A stretch of 64,000 nucleotides of DNA from Stenotrophomonas sp. Ste86 (GTDB taxonomy: Bacteria > Pseudomonadota > Gammaproteobacteria > Xanthomonadales > Xanthomonadaceae), in the NCBI RefSeq assembly GCF_024519465.1, contig NZ_JALJRW010000004.1, positions 186,001 to 250,000 on the forward strand. Direction: 5' to 3'. Within the stretch, counting starts at the first letter, position 1; every line of letters begins with the position of its first letter. The notes under the pieces were generated by a model. That model searched no databases and was not told the origin of the DNA. It saw only the letters and a program-made list of their open reading frames with translations. Below are positions 36,961 through 46,307 of the stretch, piece after piece. Position numbers and translations under genes: made by a program.

Positions 36961-37029
36961 TGGCTTGGGATGCTTCCGGCTGCCCTATTGTAAAAGCTGA
37001 ACAGCAGGGGCTGACGGCCACGGCCTTGC

Positions 37030-37114
37030 CTCTGCGGCTGCGTCGCGGGTATCGGCACTCGGCATCTCGGCTACGTCGCGGGTAAGGCACTCGGCATCTC
37101 GGCTACGTCGCGGG
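37030..37114. repeat. Tandem ~32-bp direct repeats
   Basis: Two near-identical units starting at 37054 and 37086 contain GGCACTCGGCATCTCGGCTA followed by CGTCGCGGG. A degenerate third lies at 37030-37051 (TCTGCGGCTGCGTCGCGGG). Translated shadows of it give the peptide SRDAEC-type repeats, which are not genes. Confidence 0.75.
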
Positions 37115-37121
37115 CGTCGGC

Positions 37122-37212
37122 GCGGGCGGGATGGCGGGACACGCCGTAAACCTATCCCTGGGGGCTCGCGGGCGCCATCCATGGCGCCCAACGGTCCCGC
37201 CATCCCACCCGC
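37122..37212. repeat. Variable-arm palindromic element, copy A (short form)
   Basis: Arms of 19 bp (37122-37140 and 37194-37212; left arm ends GGGATGGCGGGAC) pair with one mismatch. Inside is the shared core: ACGCCGTAAACC, GGGGGCTCG, then the apical stem GGGCGCC-ATCCAT-GGCGCCC and a closing CGGTCCC. Same core as copies at 55144, 55451 and 61521, but different arm sequence. Confidence 0.85.
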
Positions 37213-37289
37213 ACCGCCACCTGGAGAGTTGGCCGGTGAGTTATTGGGCTCAAGAGCGGATCAGTCGGGGAGCGAGGAGGCCTGACGCA

Positions 37290-37342
37290 TTCCGAATCCC
37301 CGAATTCCGAATCCCGAATCCTTCAATTCAGATCCCGAATCC
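37290..37342. repeat. Short CGAATCC-type tandem repeats
   Basis: Units TTCCGAATCCC, CGAATTCCGAATCCC, GAATCC and ATCCCGAATCC follow each other with small variations, a degenerate 7-bp repeat of the GGGATTC class. Confidence 0.65.
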
Positions 37343-37439
37343 ACCAACACCGCAACCTTCGATCCGCCAGCCAGTGCAAGCAACGCCAAAAATAATGCCG
37401 CGCCTTTGATCTCCGCGGGGCACCGACGTACTACGAGGT

Positions 37440-37625
37440 GCTGGCGTGAGTAAGTTTGCGGGGCCCTGAGCCGCATGGAGGCGGCTCAGGAGCTTACAGG
37501 GGTGAGGGAGCATTGCGGCGAGGCACTGCCTCGCCAGCGTCCGAACGCCCAGCCGCCAGCGGCTGGGCCGAGGCGGGCCGCGGGGCGGGATTTGCAGCGT
37601 GCCCCGCGCACTTACTCATGCCAGC
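37440..37625. repeat. Palindromic multi-hairpin element E
   Basis: Ends of 25 bp (37440-37464 and 37601-37625) pair at 22 positions; the left begins GCTGGCGTGAGTAAG. Inside are three perfect hairpins: CCTGAGCCGC-ATGGAG-GCGGCTCAGG (37465-37490), GGCGAGGCA-C-TGCCTCGCC, and CCCAGCCGC-CA-GCGGCTGGG. It differs in sequence from the A-D family but has the same plan: long closing arms, inner hairpins, an ATGGA loop. Confidence 0.7.
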
Positions 37626-37712
37626 GCCCTTCCAGAAGCCTGCGCACCTAATTTGACCTGGCACTGGCATTTGGCCTGGGTTACGCCTTCAAAAAACCAA
37701 ACCCCACCAACG

Positions 37713-37740
37713 AAAAAAGCGACCCCGTCACCGGAATCGC
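37713..37740 (-). terminator. Terminator after initiator tRNA copy 1
   Basis: On the minus strand GCGATTCCGG-TGA-CGGGGTCGC is followed by six T, about 37 bases after the tRNA end. Confidence 0.75.
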
Positions 37741-37776
37741 CTTTTCGTCTACTGCATCTGCACTGCAGATTTTCTG

Positions 37777-37853
37777 TGGTAGCGGGGGCAGGATTTGAAC
37801 CTGCGACCTTCGGGTTATGAGCCCGACGAGCTGCCAGACTGCTCCACCCCGCA
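37777..37853 (-). tRNA. Initiator tRNA-fMet (CAT), copy 1
   Basis: A 77-base tRNA with anticodon loop CTCATAA, three G-C pairs in the anticodon stem (GGG/CCC) and an unpaired 1-72 position (T1 opposite T72), the two hallmarks of initiators. CCA is encoded. Identical to the copy at 38332. It occupies the metY position upstream of rimP. Confidence 0.95.
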
Positions 37854-37947
37854 GCAGAAGCGGAATTGTAAGGGAGTTTTCATCCCTGCGCAACCCCTGT
37901 TGAAACATGACCCATTTGACCCGCAGATGCGAAGCCAGAGCAAGAGC

Positions 37948-37970
37948 AGCCGACCATGGATCGGCTCTAC
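37948..37970 (-). repeat. SMAG-type GTAG palindrome
   Basis: On the minus strand GTAG-AGCCGATCCATGGTCGGCT, a hairpin with GTAG at the 5' side, between the two initiator tRNA genes. Confidence 0.7.
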
Positions 37971-37980
37971 CCTGCCCTCG

Positions 37981-38254
<274 letters not shown>

Positions 38255-38264
38255 CCACACAACG

Positions 38265-38292
38265 AAAAAAGCGACCCCGTTGCCGGGATCGC
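38265..38292 (-). terminator. Terminator after initiator tRNA copy 2
   Basis: On the minus strand GCGATCCCG-GCAA-CGGGGTCGC is followed by six T. It is homologous to the terminator at 37713, so tRNA and terminator were duplicated together. Confidence 0.75.
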
Positions 38293-38331
38293 TTGATTCG
38301 TCCACTGCCTCCGGCTTGCACCGGAGCTATA

Positions 38332-38408
38332 TGGTAGCGGGGGCAGGATTTGAACCTGCGACCTTCGGGTTATGAGCCCGACGAGCTGCCAGACTGCTCC
38401 ACCCCGCA
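38332..38408 (-). tRNA. Initiator tRNA-fMet (CAT), copy 2
   Basis: Identical over 77 bases to the copy at 37777, including CTCATAA anticodon loop, GGG/CCC anticodon stem, T1-T72 mismatch and CCA. The flanking bases CAGCAGAAGCGG upstream and the terminator downstream are shared as well. It lies 121 bp after nuoN, so it may also be reached by nuo transcripts. Confidence 0.95.
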
Positions 38409-38529
38409 GCAGAAGCGGATGAGTGCGGAAGACCCGGAGGGCTTCCAAGCAACGATGTTCTGGCGAAACCGCTGCATCAACAACTCAGGAGATGAATATT
38501 ACACGAGTTGCGCACGTTTGTATCGTTTT

Positions 38530-39996
38530 TTATGAAATATGTGCAAATGCCTGCTGGCACCAGACCATGATCGGGTTCCATGCCAGGCCCAGGCCCAGCA
38601 GCGCCAAGGCGTTCACGCCCAGCACCACACCCAGCACGCGGTCGTGGTTGGCCGGCAGCGGCTCGCCCACCGGCTCATCGAAGTACATGACCTTGATCAC
38701 GCGCAGGTAGTAGAAGCAGCCCACCACCGCGGCCAGCACGCCCAGGATCGCCAACCACAGCATGCCGCCGTTGATCGCCGCGCCCAGTACCGCCAGCTTG
38801 GTCCAGAAGCCCAGGAACGGCGGAATACCCGCCATCGACGCCATGATGCACAGCACCAGGCCGGCCATCCACGGATTGCGTGCGTTGAGGCCCTTGAAAT
38901 CTTCGATCTTCTCGGCCTCGAAGCCGCTGCGCGACAGCGCGATGATCGCGCCGAAGCCGGCGGTCGACATGATCGCGTAGCTCAGGGCGTAGAACAGCGC
39001 CGCCGAGTACCCGCGCTCACCACCGCCGGCGATGCCGAGCAGCAGGAAGCCGATGTGCGATACGGTCGAGTAGGCCAGCATGCGCTTGAGGTTGGTCTGC
39101 GCGATCGCCATCAGGTTGCCGATCACCAGCGACAGCGCGGCCAGGCCGGCGATCAGGTACTTCCACTCATCCGACAGCGGCCCCAGGCCCATTTCCAGCA
39201 GGCGATAGGCCATGCCGAACGCGGCCAGCTTCGGTGCCGAGCTGATGAACAGCGCGACCGGCGCCGGGGCGCCCTGGTACACGTCGGGCAGCCACATGTG
39301 GAACGGGGCCGCGCCGAGCTTGAAGGCCACGCCGGCGATCATGAACACCGCACCGGTCATCAGCAGCACGCGCTCTTCCGAGTGCGGAATGGCGGCCTGG
39401 ATCGCGTCCAGATGCAGCGAGCCGGTGGCGCCGTAGATCAGCGACATGCCATACAGCAGCAGCCCCGAAGCCAGCGAACCGAGCACGATGTACTTCATCG
39501 CCGCTTCCGAGGCCAGGCCGTTTTCACGGTTGCTGGCCACCAGGGCGTAGGAGCACAGCGCCAGCAGTTCCAGGCCCAGGTAGACCATCAGCAGGCTGCC
39601 GGCGGACACCAGGATCATCATGCCGGCGGTGCCGAACAGGATCAGCACCGGGATCTCGCCCTGGTACAGCTTGCGCTCGCGCAGGTAGCTCCAGCCATAG
39701 ACCAAGGTCAGGCCGCTGCACAGCACGATGACGGTCTTCATGACGTCGGCCGCGGTATCGCGGACGAACATGCCGTGGAAGACCTCGCCCTGCCCGCCCA
39801 CTCCGGTGGCGAGCATGAACAGCACCGCGGCCAGCGCGGCGACCGACAGCAGATGGGTCCAGATCTTGTTCTTGTCGCTGATGAACAGATCGAGGATCAA
39901 CAGGGTGAACGCACTGGCGATCAGCACCAGCTCGGGAGCGAGCGGGGGCAGGTCAGCGGCGGTCAATGGCAACAGCGGCGAGGTGGTCATCATCAA
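38530..39996 (-). CDS. nuoN: NADH-quinone oxidoreductase subunit N
   Basis: A 488-residue antiporter-like proton channel subunit of complex I with 14 membrane helices; ALCSYALVASNRENGLASEA contains the TM5 region Glu and GAAPFHMWLPDVYQGAPAPV the TM7 Lys/His motif. Last gene of the operon. The start may be any of three consecutive ATG codons. Confidence 0.97.
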   Translation of the reverse strand: MMMTTSPLLPLTAADLPPLAPELVLIASAFTLLILDLFISDKNKIWTHLLSVAALAAVLFMLATGVGGQGEVFHGMFVRDTAADVMKTVIVLCSGLTLVYGWSYLRERKLYQGEIPVLILFGTAGMMILVSAGSLLMVYLGLELLALCSYALVASNRENGLASEAAMKYIVLGSLASGLLLYGMSLIYGATGSLHLDAIQAAIPHSEERVLLMTGAVFMIAGVAFKLGAAPFHMWLPDVYQGAPAPVALFISSAPKLAAFGMAYRLLEMGLGPLSDEWKYLIAGLAALSLVIGNLMAIAQTNLKRMLAYSTVSHIGFLLLGIAGGGERGYSAALFYALSYAIMSTAGFGAIIALSRSGFEAEKIEDFKGLNARNPWMAGLVLCIMASMAGIPPFLGFWTKLAVLGAAINGGMLWLAILGVLAAVVGCFYYLRVIKVMYFDEPVGEPLPANHDRVLGVVLGVNALALLGLGLAWNPIMVWCQQAFAHIS

Positions 39997-40026
39997 ATCC
40001 TGGAATCAATACTCTCGACGGCCCGA

Positions 40027-41535
40027 TTACAGCAGCTTGCTGGATGCAATCTGCATCACGAGCTTCGCGATCGAGGGCTCCATCAGGTCGGTCAGCGGCT
40101 TGGGGTACAGGCCCAGGGCGAGAGTGCCCACGGCGAATACACCCAGCACCAGCCATTCGCGACCGTTGATGTCCTTCAGTTCGGCGACATGGGCATTGGC
40201 CACTTCACCGAAGAACACGCGCTTGTACAGCCACAACGTATACGCCGCCGTGATCACCAGGGTACTGGCCGCACCCAGCGCCAGGGCCGGATGACGCTGG
40301 AAGCTGGCCATGATGATCATGAACTCGCCAACGAAACCGCTTGTGCCCGGCAGGCCGGCATTGGCCATGAAGAACAGCATGGCGAAGGTGGCAAACCACG
40401 GCATCACGTTCACCACGCCGCCGTAATCGGCGATCCGGCGGCTGTGCATGCGGTCGTACAGCACGCCCACGCAGGAGAACATGGCGCCAGAGACGAAGCC
40501 GTGCGACACCATCTGCACCATGGCGCCCTGCAGACCCAGACGGGCCGCATCCGGGCTGCCGGCGTCACGCACCAGCCACAGCGCGATGAAGGTGCCCAGG
40601 GTGACAAAGCCCATGTGCGCGATCGACGAATAGGCGATCAGCTTCTTCATGTCGTCCTGGACCAGGGCGACCAGGCCGACATAGATCACCGCGATCAGCG
40701 ACAGCGTGATCACCAGCCAGGCCCATTCCTGGGAGGCGTCGGGGACGATTGGCAGGTTGAAGCGCAGGAAACCGTAACCACCAATCTTCAGGGCGATGGC
40801 GGCCAGGATCACTGAACCGGCGGTCGGCGCCTCGACGTGGGCGTCCGGCAACCAGGTGTGGACCGGGAACATCGGCACCTTGACCGCGAACGCGATCAGG
40901 AACGCGAAGAAGATCCAGGTCTGCTCCTTGCCCGACAGCTGCAGCTGGTACAGGTCGGCCAGCTGGAAGCTGCCACCCTTCAGGTACAGGTAGATCAGCG
41001 CCACCAGCATCAGCACCGAGCCGAGGAAGGTGTACAGGAAGAACTTCAGCGCGGCGTAGATGCGGCGCGGGCCGCCCCAGACACCGATGATCAGGAACAT
41101 CGGGATCAGCATCGCTTCGAAGAACACGTAGAACAGCATCGCGTCGGTCGCAGCGAAGATGCCGACGGTGACGCCTTCCAGGATCAGGAAGGCGGCCACG
41201 TACTGGTTGACGCGCTTGTCGATCGCGCTCCAGGCACCAATCAGGGCCAGCACCGAGACCAGCGTGGTCAGCAGGATCAGCGCGATGGCGATGCCATCGA
41301 CGCCGAGGTTGTAGCCGATGTCGTAGGCGGGGATCCAGGCGCGGGTCTCGACGAACTGCAGCGCGTCGTTCCCCACGTCATAGCCGCTGAGCAGCGACAG
41401 GCTGGCCACGAAGGTCAGCACCGCTACACCCAACGACGCCCAGCGGGCGGTGCGGGCATCACGGATGGCAAGGATCAAGGCACCGCCGAGGATCGGCAGC
41501 CAGATGAGAACACTGAGTAGAGGCCAGTTCGACAC
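40027..41535 (-). CDS. nuoM: NADH-quinone oxidoreductase subunit M
   Basis: A 502-residue antiporter-like subunit of the distal membrane arm. Key motifs: FFEAMLIPMFLIIGVWGG with the TM5 Glu, and KVPMFPVHTWLPDAHVEAPT with the TM7 Lys. GTG start (SNWPLLSVLIW). Gap of 30 bp to nuoN. Confidence 0.97.
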   Translation of the reverse strand: MSNWPLLSVLIWLPILGGALILAIRDARTARWASLGVAVLTFVASLSLLSGYDVGNDALQFVETRAWIPAYDIGYNLGVDGIAIALILLTTLVSVLALIGAWSAIDKRVNQYVAAFLILEGVTVGIFAATDAMLFYVFFEAMLIPMFLIIGVWGGPRRIYAALKFFLYTFLGSVLMLVALIYLYLKGGSFQLADLYQLQLSGKEQTWIFFAFLIAFAVKVPMFPVHTWLPDAHVEAPTAGSVILAAIALKIGGYGFLRFNLPIVPDASQEWAWLVITLSLIAVIYVGLVALVQDDMKKLIAYSSIAHMGFVTLGTFIALWLVRDAGSPDAARLGLQGAMVQMVSHGFVSGAMFSCVGVLYDRMHSRRIADYGGVVNVMPWFATFAMLFFMANAGLPGTSGFVGEFMIIMASFQRHPALALGAASTLVITAAYTLWLYKRVFFGEVANAHVAELKDINGREWLVLGVFAVGTLALGLYPKPLTDLMEPSIAKLVMQIASSKLL

Positions 41536-41558
41536 GTCTTCTTATTCCGTACAGGTCA

Positions 41559-43748
41559 TCAACGCAGGTAATGCATCAGGACGCCCAGGAGGGCAATCAG
41601 GCCGATGATCATCGCGAAGGCGTAGTGATAGAGGAAACCGGATTGGGTGCGACGCAGCAGGTTGGCCGCCAGATCGATCAGGCGCGCCGAACCGTTGACC
41701 ACCACACCATCGACGATGTTCGTGTCGATCGCGCGCGAAACCTTGCCGAGCTTGATGCCGCCGCCGGCGAAACCGCCGATCCAGAGTTTGTCGAAGCCGT
41801 ACTTGTTCTCCAGTACCGATACCAGCGGTGCGAAGGTCTTGCGGGCCTTGCCCGCCAGCTCCGGCTTCCACAGGTAGAACAGGGCTGCCAGCAGGAAGCC
41901 GGCCACGGTCAGGAAGAAGGCCGGGGCCATCATCCCATGGAGCGCGAAGGCCACCGGACCGTGGAACTCTTCCGCCAGGGCACCAATGGTGTTGCGTGCC
42001 GGGTCGTAGAAATCGACGATGCCGGTGAAGAACGAATGCACCTGGCCCGGGACCGCGTGGTCGGCATGCTTGCCGGCCCAGTCGGTGCCGTACAGCATCG
42101 GACCGATGCTGAAGAAACCGATCACGATCGAGGGGATCGCCAGCAGGATCAGCGGCAGGGTCACCACCCAGGGGGTCTCGTGCGGCTCATGCGGACCGTG
42201 GCCATGGCCATGGTCGTCATGGTGCGCGTCGCCGTGGTGGGCGTCGGCGGCGTGTGCGTCAGCATGATGGTCGTCATGGCCGTGGCCGTGGTCATCATGC
42301 GCGTCGCGGAAGCGTTCCTTGCCATGGAAGGTCAGGAACAGCAGGCGGAAGCTGTAGAAGCTGGTCACGATCACACCGCCCAGCACCGCCCAGTACCCGT
42401 AGGTGGCCACCCAGCTGTTGGACACGTGCGCGTGGTGCTGCGCCGCTTCGATGATGGTGTCCTTGGAGTAGAAGCCGGAGAAGAACGGCGTCCCCACCAA
42501 GGCCAGCGTGCCGATCCACATGGTGATGAAGGTGATCGGCATGTACTTGCGCAGGCCGCCCATCTTGCGCATGTCCTGCTCGTGGTGCATCGCGATGATG
42601 ACCGAGCCGGCACCCAGGAACAGCAGCGCCTTGAAGAAGGCGTGGGTCATCAGGTGGAACACGGCTGCCGAATAGGCCGACACGCCCAGCGCCACGGTCA
42701 TGTAGCCCAGCTGGGACAGCGTGGAGTACGCGACGACGCGCTTGATGTCGTTCTGCACGATGCCGATCAGGCCGGTGAAGAACGCGGTGGTCGCACCGAT
42801 GAACAGCACGAAGTTCAGGGCGGTCTGCGACAGCTCGAACAGCGGCGACATGCGGGTGACCATGAAGATGCCCGCGGTGACCATGGTCGCGGCGTGGATC
42901 AGGGCCGAGATCGGGGTCGGGCCTTCCATCGAGTCCGGCAGCCACACGTGCAGCGGGACCTGGGCGGACTTGCCCATGGCGCCGATGAACAGGCAGATGC
43001 AGATGATGGTGGCGATCGACCAGATCACCGGCTCGTTGAACACCTGGAAGGACGTGCCGAACAGGTTGATCGCACCGGACCAGACCTGCAGCTGTGCCTG
43101 CGGGCTGCCCAGGATCGGCGCATTGGCGAACACGGTGGCGTAGTCCAGGGTGCCGAACACCCACAACACGCCGGCGATGCCGAGGATGAAGCCGAAGTCG
43201 CCCACGCGGTTGACCAGGAAGGCCTTCATGTTGGCGAAGATCGCGGTCGGGCGCTTGAACCAGAAACCGATCAGCAGGTACGACACCAGGCCCACCGCTT
43301 CCCAGCCGAAGAACAGCTGCAGGAAGTTGTTGCTCATCACCAGCGTGAGCATGGAGAAGGTGAACAGCGAGATGTAGCTGAAGAACCGCTGGTAGCCCGG
43401 GTCATCCTGCATGTAGCCGATGGTGTACACGTGCACCAGGAACGACACGAAGGTGACCACGACCATCATCATCGCGGTGAGCTTGTCGATCATGAAACCG
43501 ACATGCGCCGAGTACTGGCCGACTTCAAAGAACGTGTAGATGTTCTCGTTGTACGGCTGCGCGCCACCCCACAGCAGCATGTACAGCACGTAGCTGGACA
43601 TGATGCAGCTGGCGGCGACGCCCAGGATGGTGACCGTCTGTGCGCCGATGCGACCGACCTGCCGGCCGAACAGCCCGGCAATGATGCTGCCGATCAGCGG
43701 TGCAAGCACCACTGCGATCAACAGACTCTTGGAGAGAGTGATTTCCAT
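41559..43748 (-). CDS. nuoL: NADH-quinone oxidoreductase subunit L, with His-rich insert
   Basis: A 729-residue antiporter-like subunit with the long lateral helix, about 115 residues longer than E. coli NuoL. FGWEAVGLVSYLLIGFWFKR and KSAQVPLHVWLPDSMEGPTP carry the TM5 Glu and TM7 Lys. Between about residues 482 and 523 lies a loop made almost only of His, Asp, Gly and Ala (for example DDHGHGHDDHHADAH), with about 15 His, facing one side of the membrane. Such stretches bind Zn, Ni or Cu; a role in complex I is not known to me. Confidence 0.97.
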   Translation of the reverse strand: MEITLSKSLLIAVVLAPLIGSIIAGLFGRQVGRIGAQTVTILGVAASCIMSSYVLYMLLWGGAQPYNENIYTFFEVGQYSAHVGFMIDKLTAMMMVVVTFVSFLVHVYTIGYMQDDPGYQRFFSYISLFTFSMLTLVMSNNFLQLFFGWEAVGLVSYLLIGFWFKRPTAIFANMKAFLVNRVGDFGFILGIAGVLWVFGTLDYATVFANAPILGSPQAQLQVWSGAINLFGTSFQVFNEPVIWSIATIICICLFIGAMGKSAQVPLHVWLPDSMEGPTPISALIHAATMVTAGIFMVTRMSPLFELSQTALNFVLFIGATTAFFTGLIGIVQNDIKRVVAYSTLSQLGYMTVALGVSAYSAAVFHLMTHAFFKALLFLGAGSVIIAMHHEQDMRKMGGLRKYMPITFITMWIGTLALVGTPFFSGFYSKDTIIEAAQHHAHVSNSWVATYGYWAVLGGVIVTSFYSFRLLFLTFHGKERFRDAHDDHGHGHDDHHADAHAADAHHGDAHHDDHGHGHGPHEPHETPWVVTLPLILLAIPSIVIGFFSIGPMLYGTDWAGKHADHAVPGQVHSFFTGIVDFYDPARNTIGALAEEFHGPVAFALHGMMAPAFFLTVAGFLLAALFYLWKPELAGKARKTFAPLVSVLENKYGFDKLWIGGFAGGGIKLGKVSRAIDTNIVDGVVVNGSARLIDLAANLLRRTQSGFLYHYAFAMIIGLIALLGVLMHYLR

Positions 43749-43755
43749 CTACGGA

Positions 43756-44061
43756 TCAGCCCTTCAGCGAATCGATTTCGCCGACATTGATGGTGCGGCG
43801 GTTACGGAACAGGGTTACCAGGATCGCGAGGCCAATGGCGGCCTCGGCCGCGGCCACGGTCAGGATGAAGAAGACGAACAGCTGTCCGGCCGTATCACCC
43901 AGTTCACGCGAGAACCCGACGAAATTGATGTTGACCGACAGCAGCATCAACTCGACGGACATCAGCAGCACGATGATGTTCTTGCGGTTGAGGAAGATGC
44001 CGGCGAGGCTGATGCAGAACAGCAGCGCGCCCAGCGCCAGGATATGGCCGAGGGTGATCAT
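43756..44061 (-). CDS. nuoK: NADH-quinone oxidoreductase subunit K
   Basis: A 101-residue subunit with three membrane helices ([58 protein letters not shown]). The two membrane Glu (SVEL and AAEAAIG) of the E-channel are present. Overlaps nuoJ by ATGA. Confidence 0.97.
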   Translation of the reverse strand: MITLGHILALGALLFCISLAGIFLNRKNIIVLLMSVELMLLSVNINFVGFSRELGDTAGQLFVFFILTVAAAEAAIGLAILVTLFRNRRTINVGEIDSLKG

Positions 44062-44717
44062 GGCGTTGCCTCCTCGTCGGTGGACGGACGGGTACGGGTG
44101 TGGACCACCGGGGTTTCGGCATCCATCTTGACCACGCGCAGGCGATCGCTGCCCTTGACCATGGTCTGCTCGGACGGGTTCTGGGTCTTCAGGCCGGTGC
44201 GGCGACGCAGGGTCAGCATCACGGCGGCAACCACGGCCACGGTCAGGATGACGGCGGCGAACTCGAACGGCAGCAGGTATTCGGTGAACAGGCTGCGCGC
44301 CAGCCAGGTGATGTTGGAGCTGTCGGCGGCCAGCGCGGCGGCGTTGTCGGCCGGGAACGGATTGACCGCCCTGCCCTTCACCCCGATCAGCACCAGCATC
44401 TGGACCAGCATGGTGACGGCCACCACCAGCCCGACCGGCAGGTAGCGCACCCAGCCCTCGCGCAGGTTGGAGGCGTCGATGTCGAGCATCATCACCACGA
44501 ACAGGAACAGCACCATGACCGCGCCCACGTACACCAGCACCAGGGCCACGCCGAGGAACTCAGCGCCGACCAGGATCCAGATGCAGGCCACGGAGAAGAA
44601 GGTCAGGATCAGGCACAACACGGCATAGACCGGATTGCGCACGCTGATCACCGCCGCGGCGGAAATGCCCGCCACGATGGAGAAGACCCAGAAACTGATA
44701 TTTACCCAATCCATCAT
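44058..44717 (-). CDS. nuoJ: NADH-quinone oxidoreductase subunit J
   Basis: A 219-residue membrane subunit with five helices; the TM3 motif [20 protein letters not shown] with its pi-bulge Tyr is intact. A hydrophilic tail ([20 protein letters not shown]) extends the C-terminus. Confidence 0.96.
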   Translation of the reverse strand: MMDWVNISFWVFSIVAGISAAAVISVRNPVYAVLCLILTFFSVACIWILVGAEFLGVALVLVYVGAVMVLFLFVVMMLDIDASNLREGWVRYLPVGLVVAVTMLVQMLVLIGVKGRAVNPFPADNAAALAADSSNITWLARSLFTEYLLPFEFAAVILTVAVVAAVMLTLRRRTGLKTQNPSEQTMVKGSDRLRVVKMDAETPVVHTRTRPSTDEEATP

Positions 44718-44723
44718 TGAACC

Positions 44724-45212
44724 TCAGCGGAAAGCGGCATCGGCGGCGCGACGCTCGGCGATTTCGGCTTCAAGCCGATCCCCGATGGCCAGCAGCTGCG
44801 GCTTGGTGACGATGTTCTCGCCACGATTCTCGAAGTGGTACTCGAGGATGTGGGTCTCCACGATCGAGTCCACCGGGCAGCTTTCTTCGCAGAAGCCGCA
44901 GAAGATGCACTTGAACAGATCGATGTCGTAACGGGTGGTACGACGGCTGCCGTCCTCGCGCTTGGCCGAATCGATGGTGATCGCCAGCGCCGGGCACACC
45001 GCTTCGCACAGTTTGCATGCGATGCAGCGTTCCTCGCCGTTGGGATACCGGCGAAGCGCATGCAGGCCGCGGAAACGCGGCGACTGCGGGAACTTCTCCA
45101 TCGGGTACATCAGCGTGTACTTGGGCTTGAAGGCGTACTTCAGGGTCAGCCACAGACCGCCGAGCAGCTCAAGGAGCAGCAGGCTTTTGAAGTAATGGGT
45201 AATTCTGTTCAT
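44724..45212 (-). CDS. nuoI: NADH-quinone oxidoreductase subunit I (2 x 4Fe-4S)
   Basis: A 162-residue peripheral-arm subunit carrying clusters N6a and N6b: [20 protein letters not shown] and [23 protein letters not shown] 45212 ([10 protein letters not shown]) is chosen; a GTG immediately upstream is possible. It follows the nuoH stop by 3 bases. Confidence 0.97.
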   Translation of the reverse strand: MNRITHYFKSLLLLELLGGLWLTLKYAFKPKYTLMYPMEKFPQSPRFRGLHALRRYPNGEERCIACKLCEAVCPALAITIDSAKREDGSRRTTRYDIDLFKCIFCGFCEESCPVDSIVETHILEYHFENRGENIVTKPQLLAIGDRLEAEIAERRAADAAFR

Positions 45213-45215
45213 CAC

Positions 45216-46307
45216 TTAGACGCCCTTCTGGATCACGCCGTAAAACACCATCACCGCCGTCACTGCAATCCAGAAGATGGTGAGCGGGATGAAGACCTTC
45301 CAGCCCAGACGCATGATCTGGTCGTAGCGGAAGCGCGGGAAGCTGGCACGGAACCAGATGTAGGAGCTGGCGAAGAAGAAGACCTTCAGCAGCAGCCACG
45401 GCCAGCCGCCCTTCCAGATCCAGTCGATCCACGGCGAGACATCGGCCGTGATCCAGCCCTGGAGCGGGCTCAGCCAGCCGCCGAGGAAGAAGATCGAGAT
45501 CAGGAAGCTGATCAGGATCATGTTGGCGTATTCGGCCAGGAAGAACAGCGCGAACGCACCACCGGAGTATTCGACCATGTGGCCGGCAACGATTTCCGAT
45601 TCACCTTCCACCACGTCGAACGGCGCGCGGTTGGTTTCGGCGACGCCGGACACCCAGTACACGATGAACAGCGGGAACAGCGGCAGCAGGAACCAGTCGA
45701 ACAGACCGGAGTTGCCCGCCTGCGCCATCACGATGCTGCTCAGGTTGAGGCTGCCCGAGGCGATCATCACGCCGACCAGGGCAAAGCCCATCGCGATTTC
45801 GTAGCTGATCATCTGCGCCGAGGCGCGCATCGCACCGAGGAAGGCGTACTTGGAGTTGGAGGCCCAACCGGCCAGGATGATGCCGTACACGCCCAGCGAG
45901 GTCATCGCCAGCAGGTACAGCAGGCCAGCGTTGGCGTTGGACAGCACCAGCCGGGCATCGAAGGGAATCACCGACCAGGCCGCGAAGGCCGGGGCCAACG
46001 TGATCAGCGGCGCCAGGATGAACATCGCCTTGTGCGAGCTGCTGGGCTGGATGATTTCCTTGAACAACAGCTTGAAGACGTCGGCGAAGGCCTGGAAGAT
46101 GCCCATGCCGACATACATCGGGCCGTGGCGGACGTGCATCCAGCCGATCAGCTTGCGCTCCCAGACCACGTAGAAGGCCACCGAGATGATCACCGGCATG
46201 GCGATCACCAGGATCTTCAGGATGATCCAGAGCAGCGCACCGATGTCGCCCAGTGACAGCAGCCACTGGTGCAGCGGGTCGACCGCGTTCAACAGCAATT
46301 CGTTCAT
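45216..46307 (-). CDS. nuoH: NADH-quinone oxidoreductase subunit H
   Basis: A 363-residue membrane subunit at the quinone entry, eight helices. Conserved features: [20 protein letters not shown], the loop [20 protein letters not shown], and [20 protein letters not shown]. Overlaps nuoG by 4 bases. Confidence 0.98.
   Translation of the reverse strand: MNELLLNAVDPLHQWLLSLGDIGALLWIILKILVIAMPVIISVAFYVVWERKLIGWMHVRHGPMYVGMGIFQAFADVFKLLFKEIIQPSSSHKAMFILAPLITLAPAFAAWSVIPFDARLVLSNANAGLLYLLAMTSLGVYGIILAGWASNSKYAFLGAMRASAQMISYEIAMGFALVGVMIASGSLNLSSIVMAQAGNSGLFDWFLLPLFPLFIVYWVSGVAETNRAPFDVVEGESEIVAGHMVEYSGGAFALFFLAEYANMILISFLISIFFLGGWLSPLQGWITADVSPWIDWIWKGGWPWLLLKVFFFASSYIWFRASFPRFRYDQIMRLGWKVFIPLTIFWIAVTAVMVFYGVIQKGV

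Larger units (their letters stand above)
36961..37712. other. Repeat-rich gene-free region upstream of rimP
   Basis: No gene is supported in this 750-bp stretch. It holds ~32-bp direct repeats (37030-37114), palindromic element A (37122-37212), 7-bp CGAATCC-type repeats (37290-37342) and palindromic element E (37440-37625), each listed separately. Confidence 0.75.

Noticed and set aside
36833..37203. ORFs with the repeated peptide SRDAEC
   Set aside because: They are translations of the tandem ~32-bp repeats and of palindromic element A; no start signal and no homologous domain.
38539..44720. Long plus-strand frames opposite nuoN, nuoM, nuoL and nuoJ
   Set aside because: All are His/Gln/Glu-rich complements of membrane-protein genes whose minus-strand products are certain.
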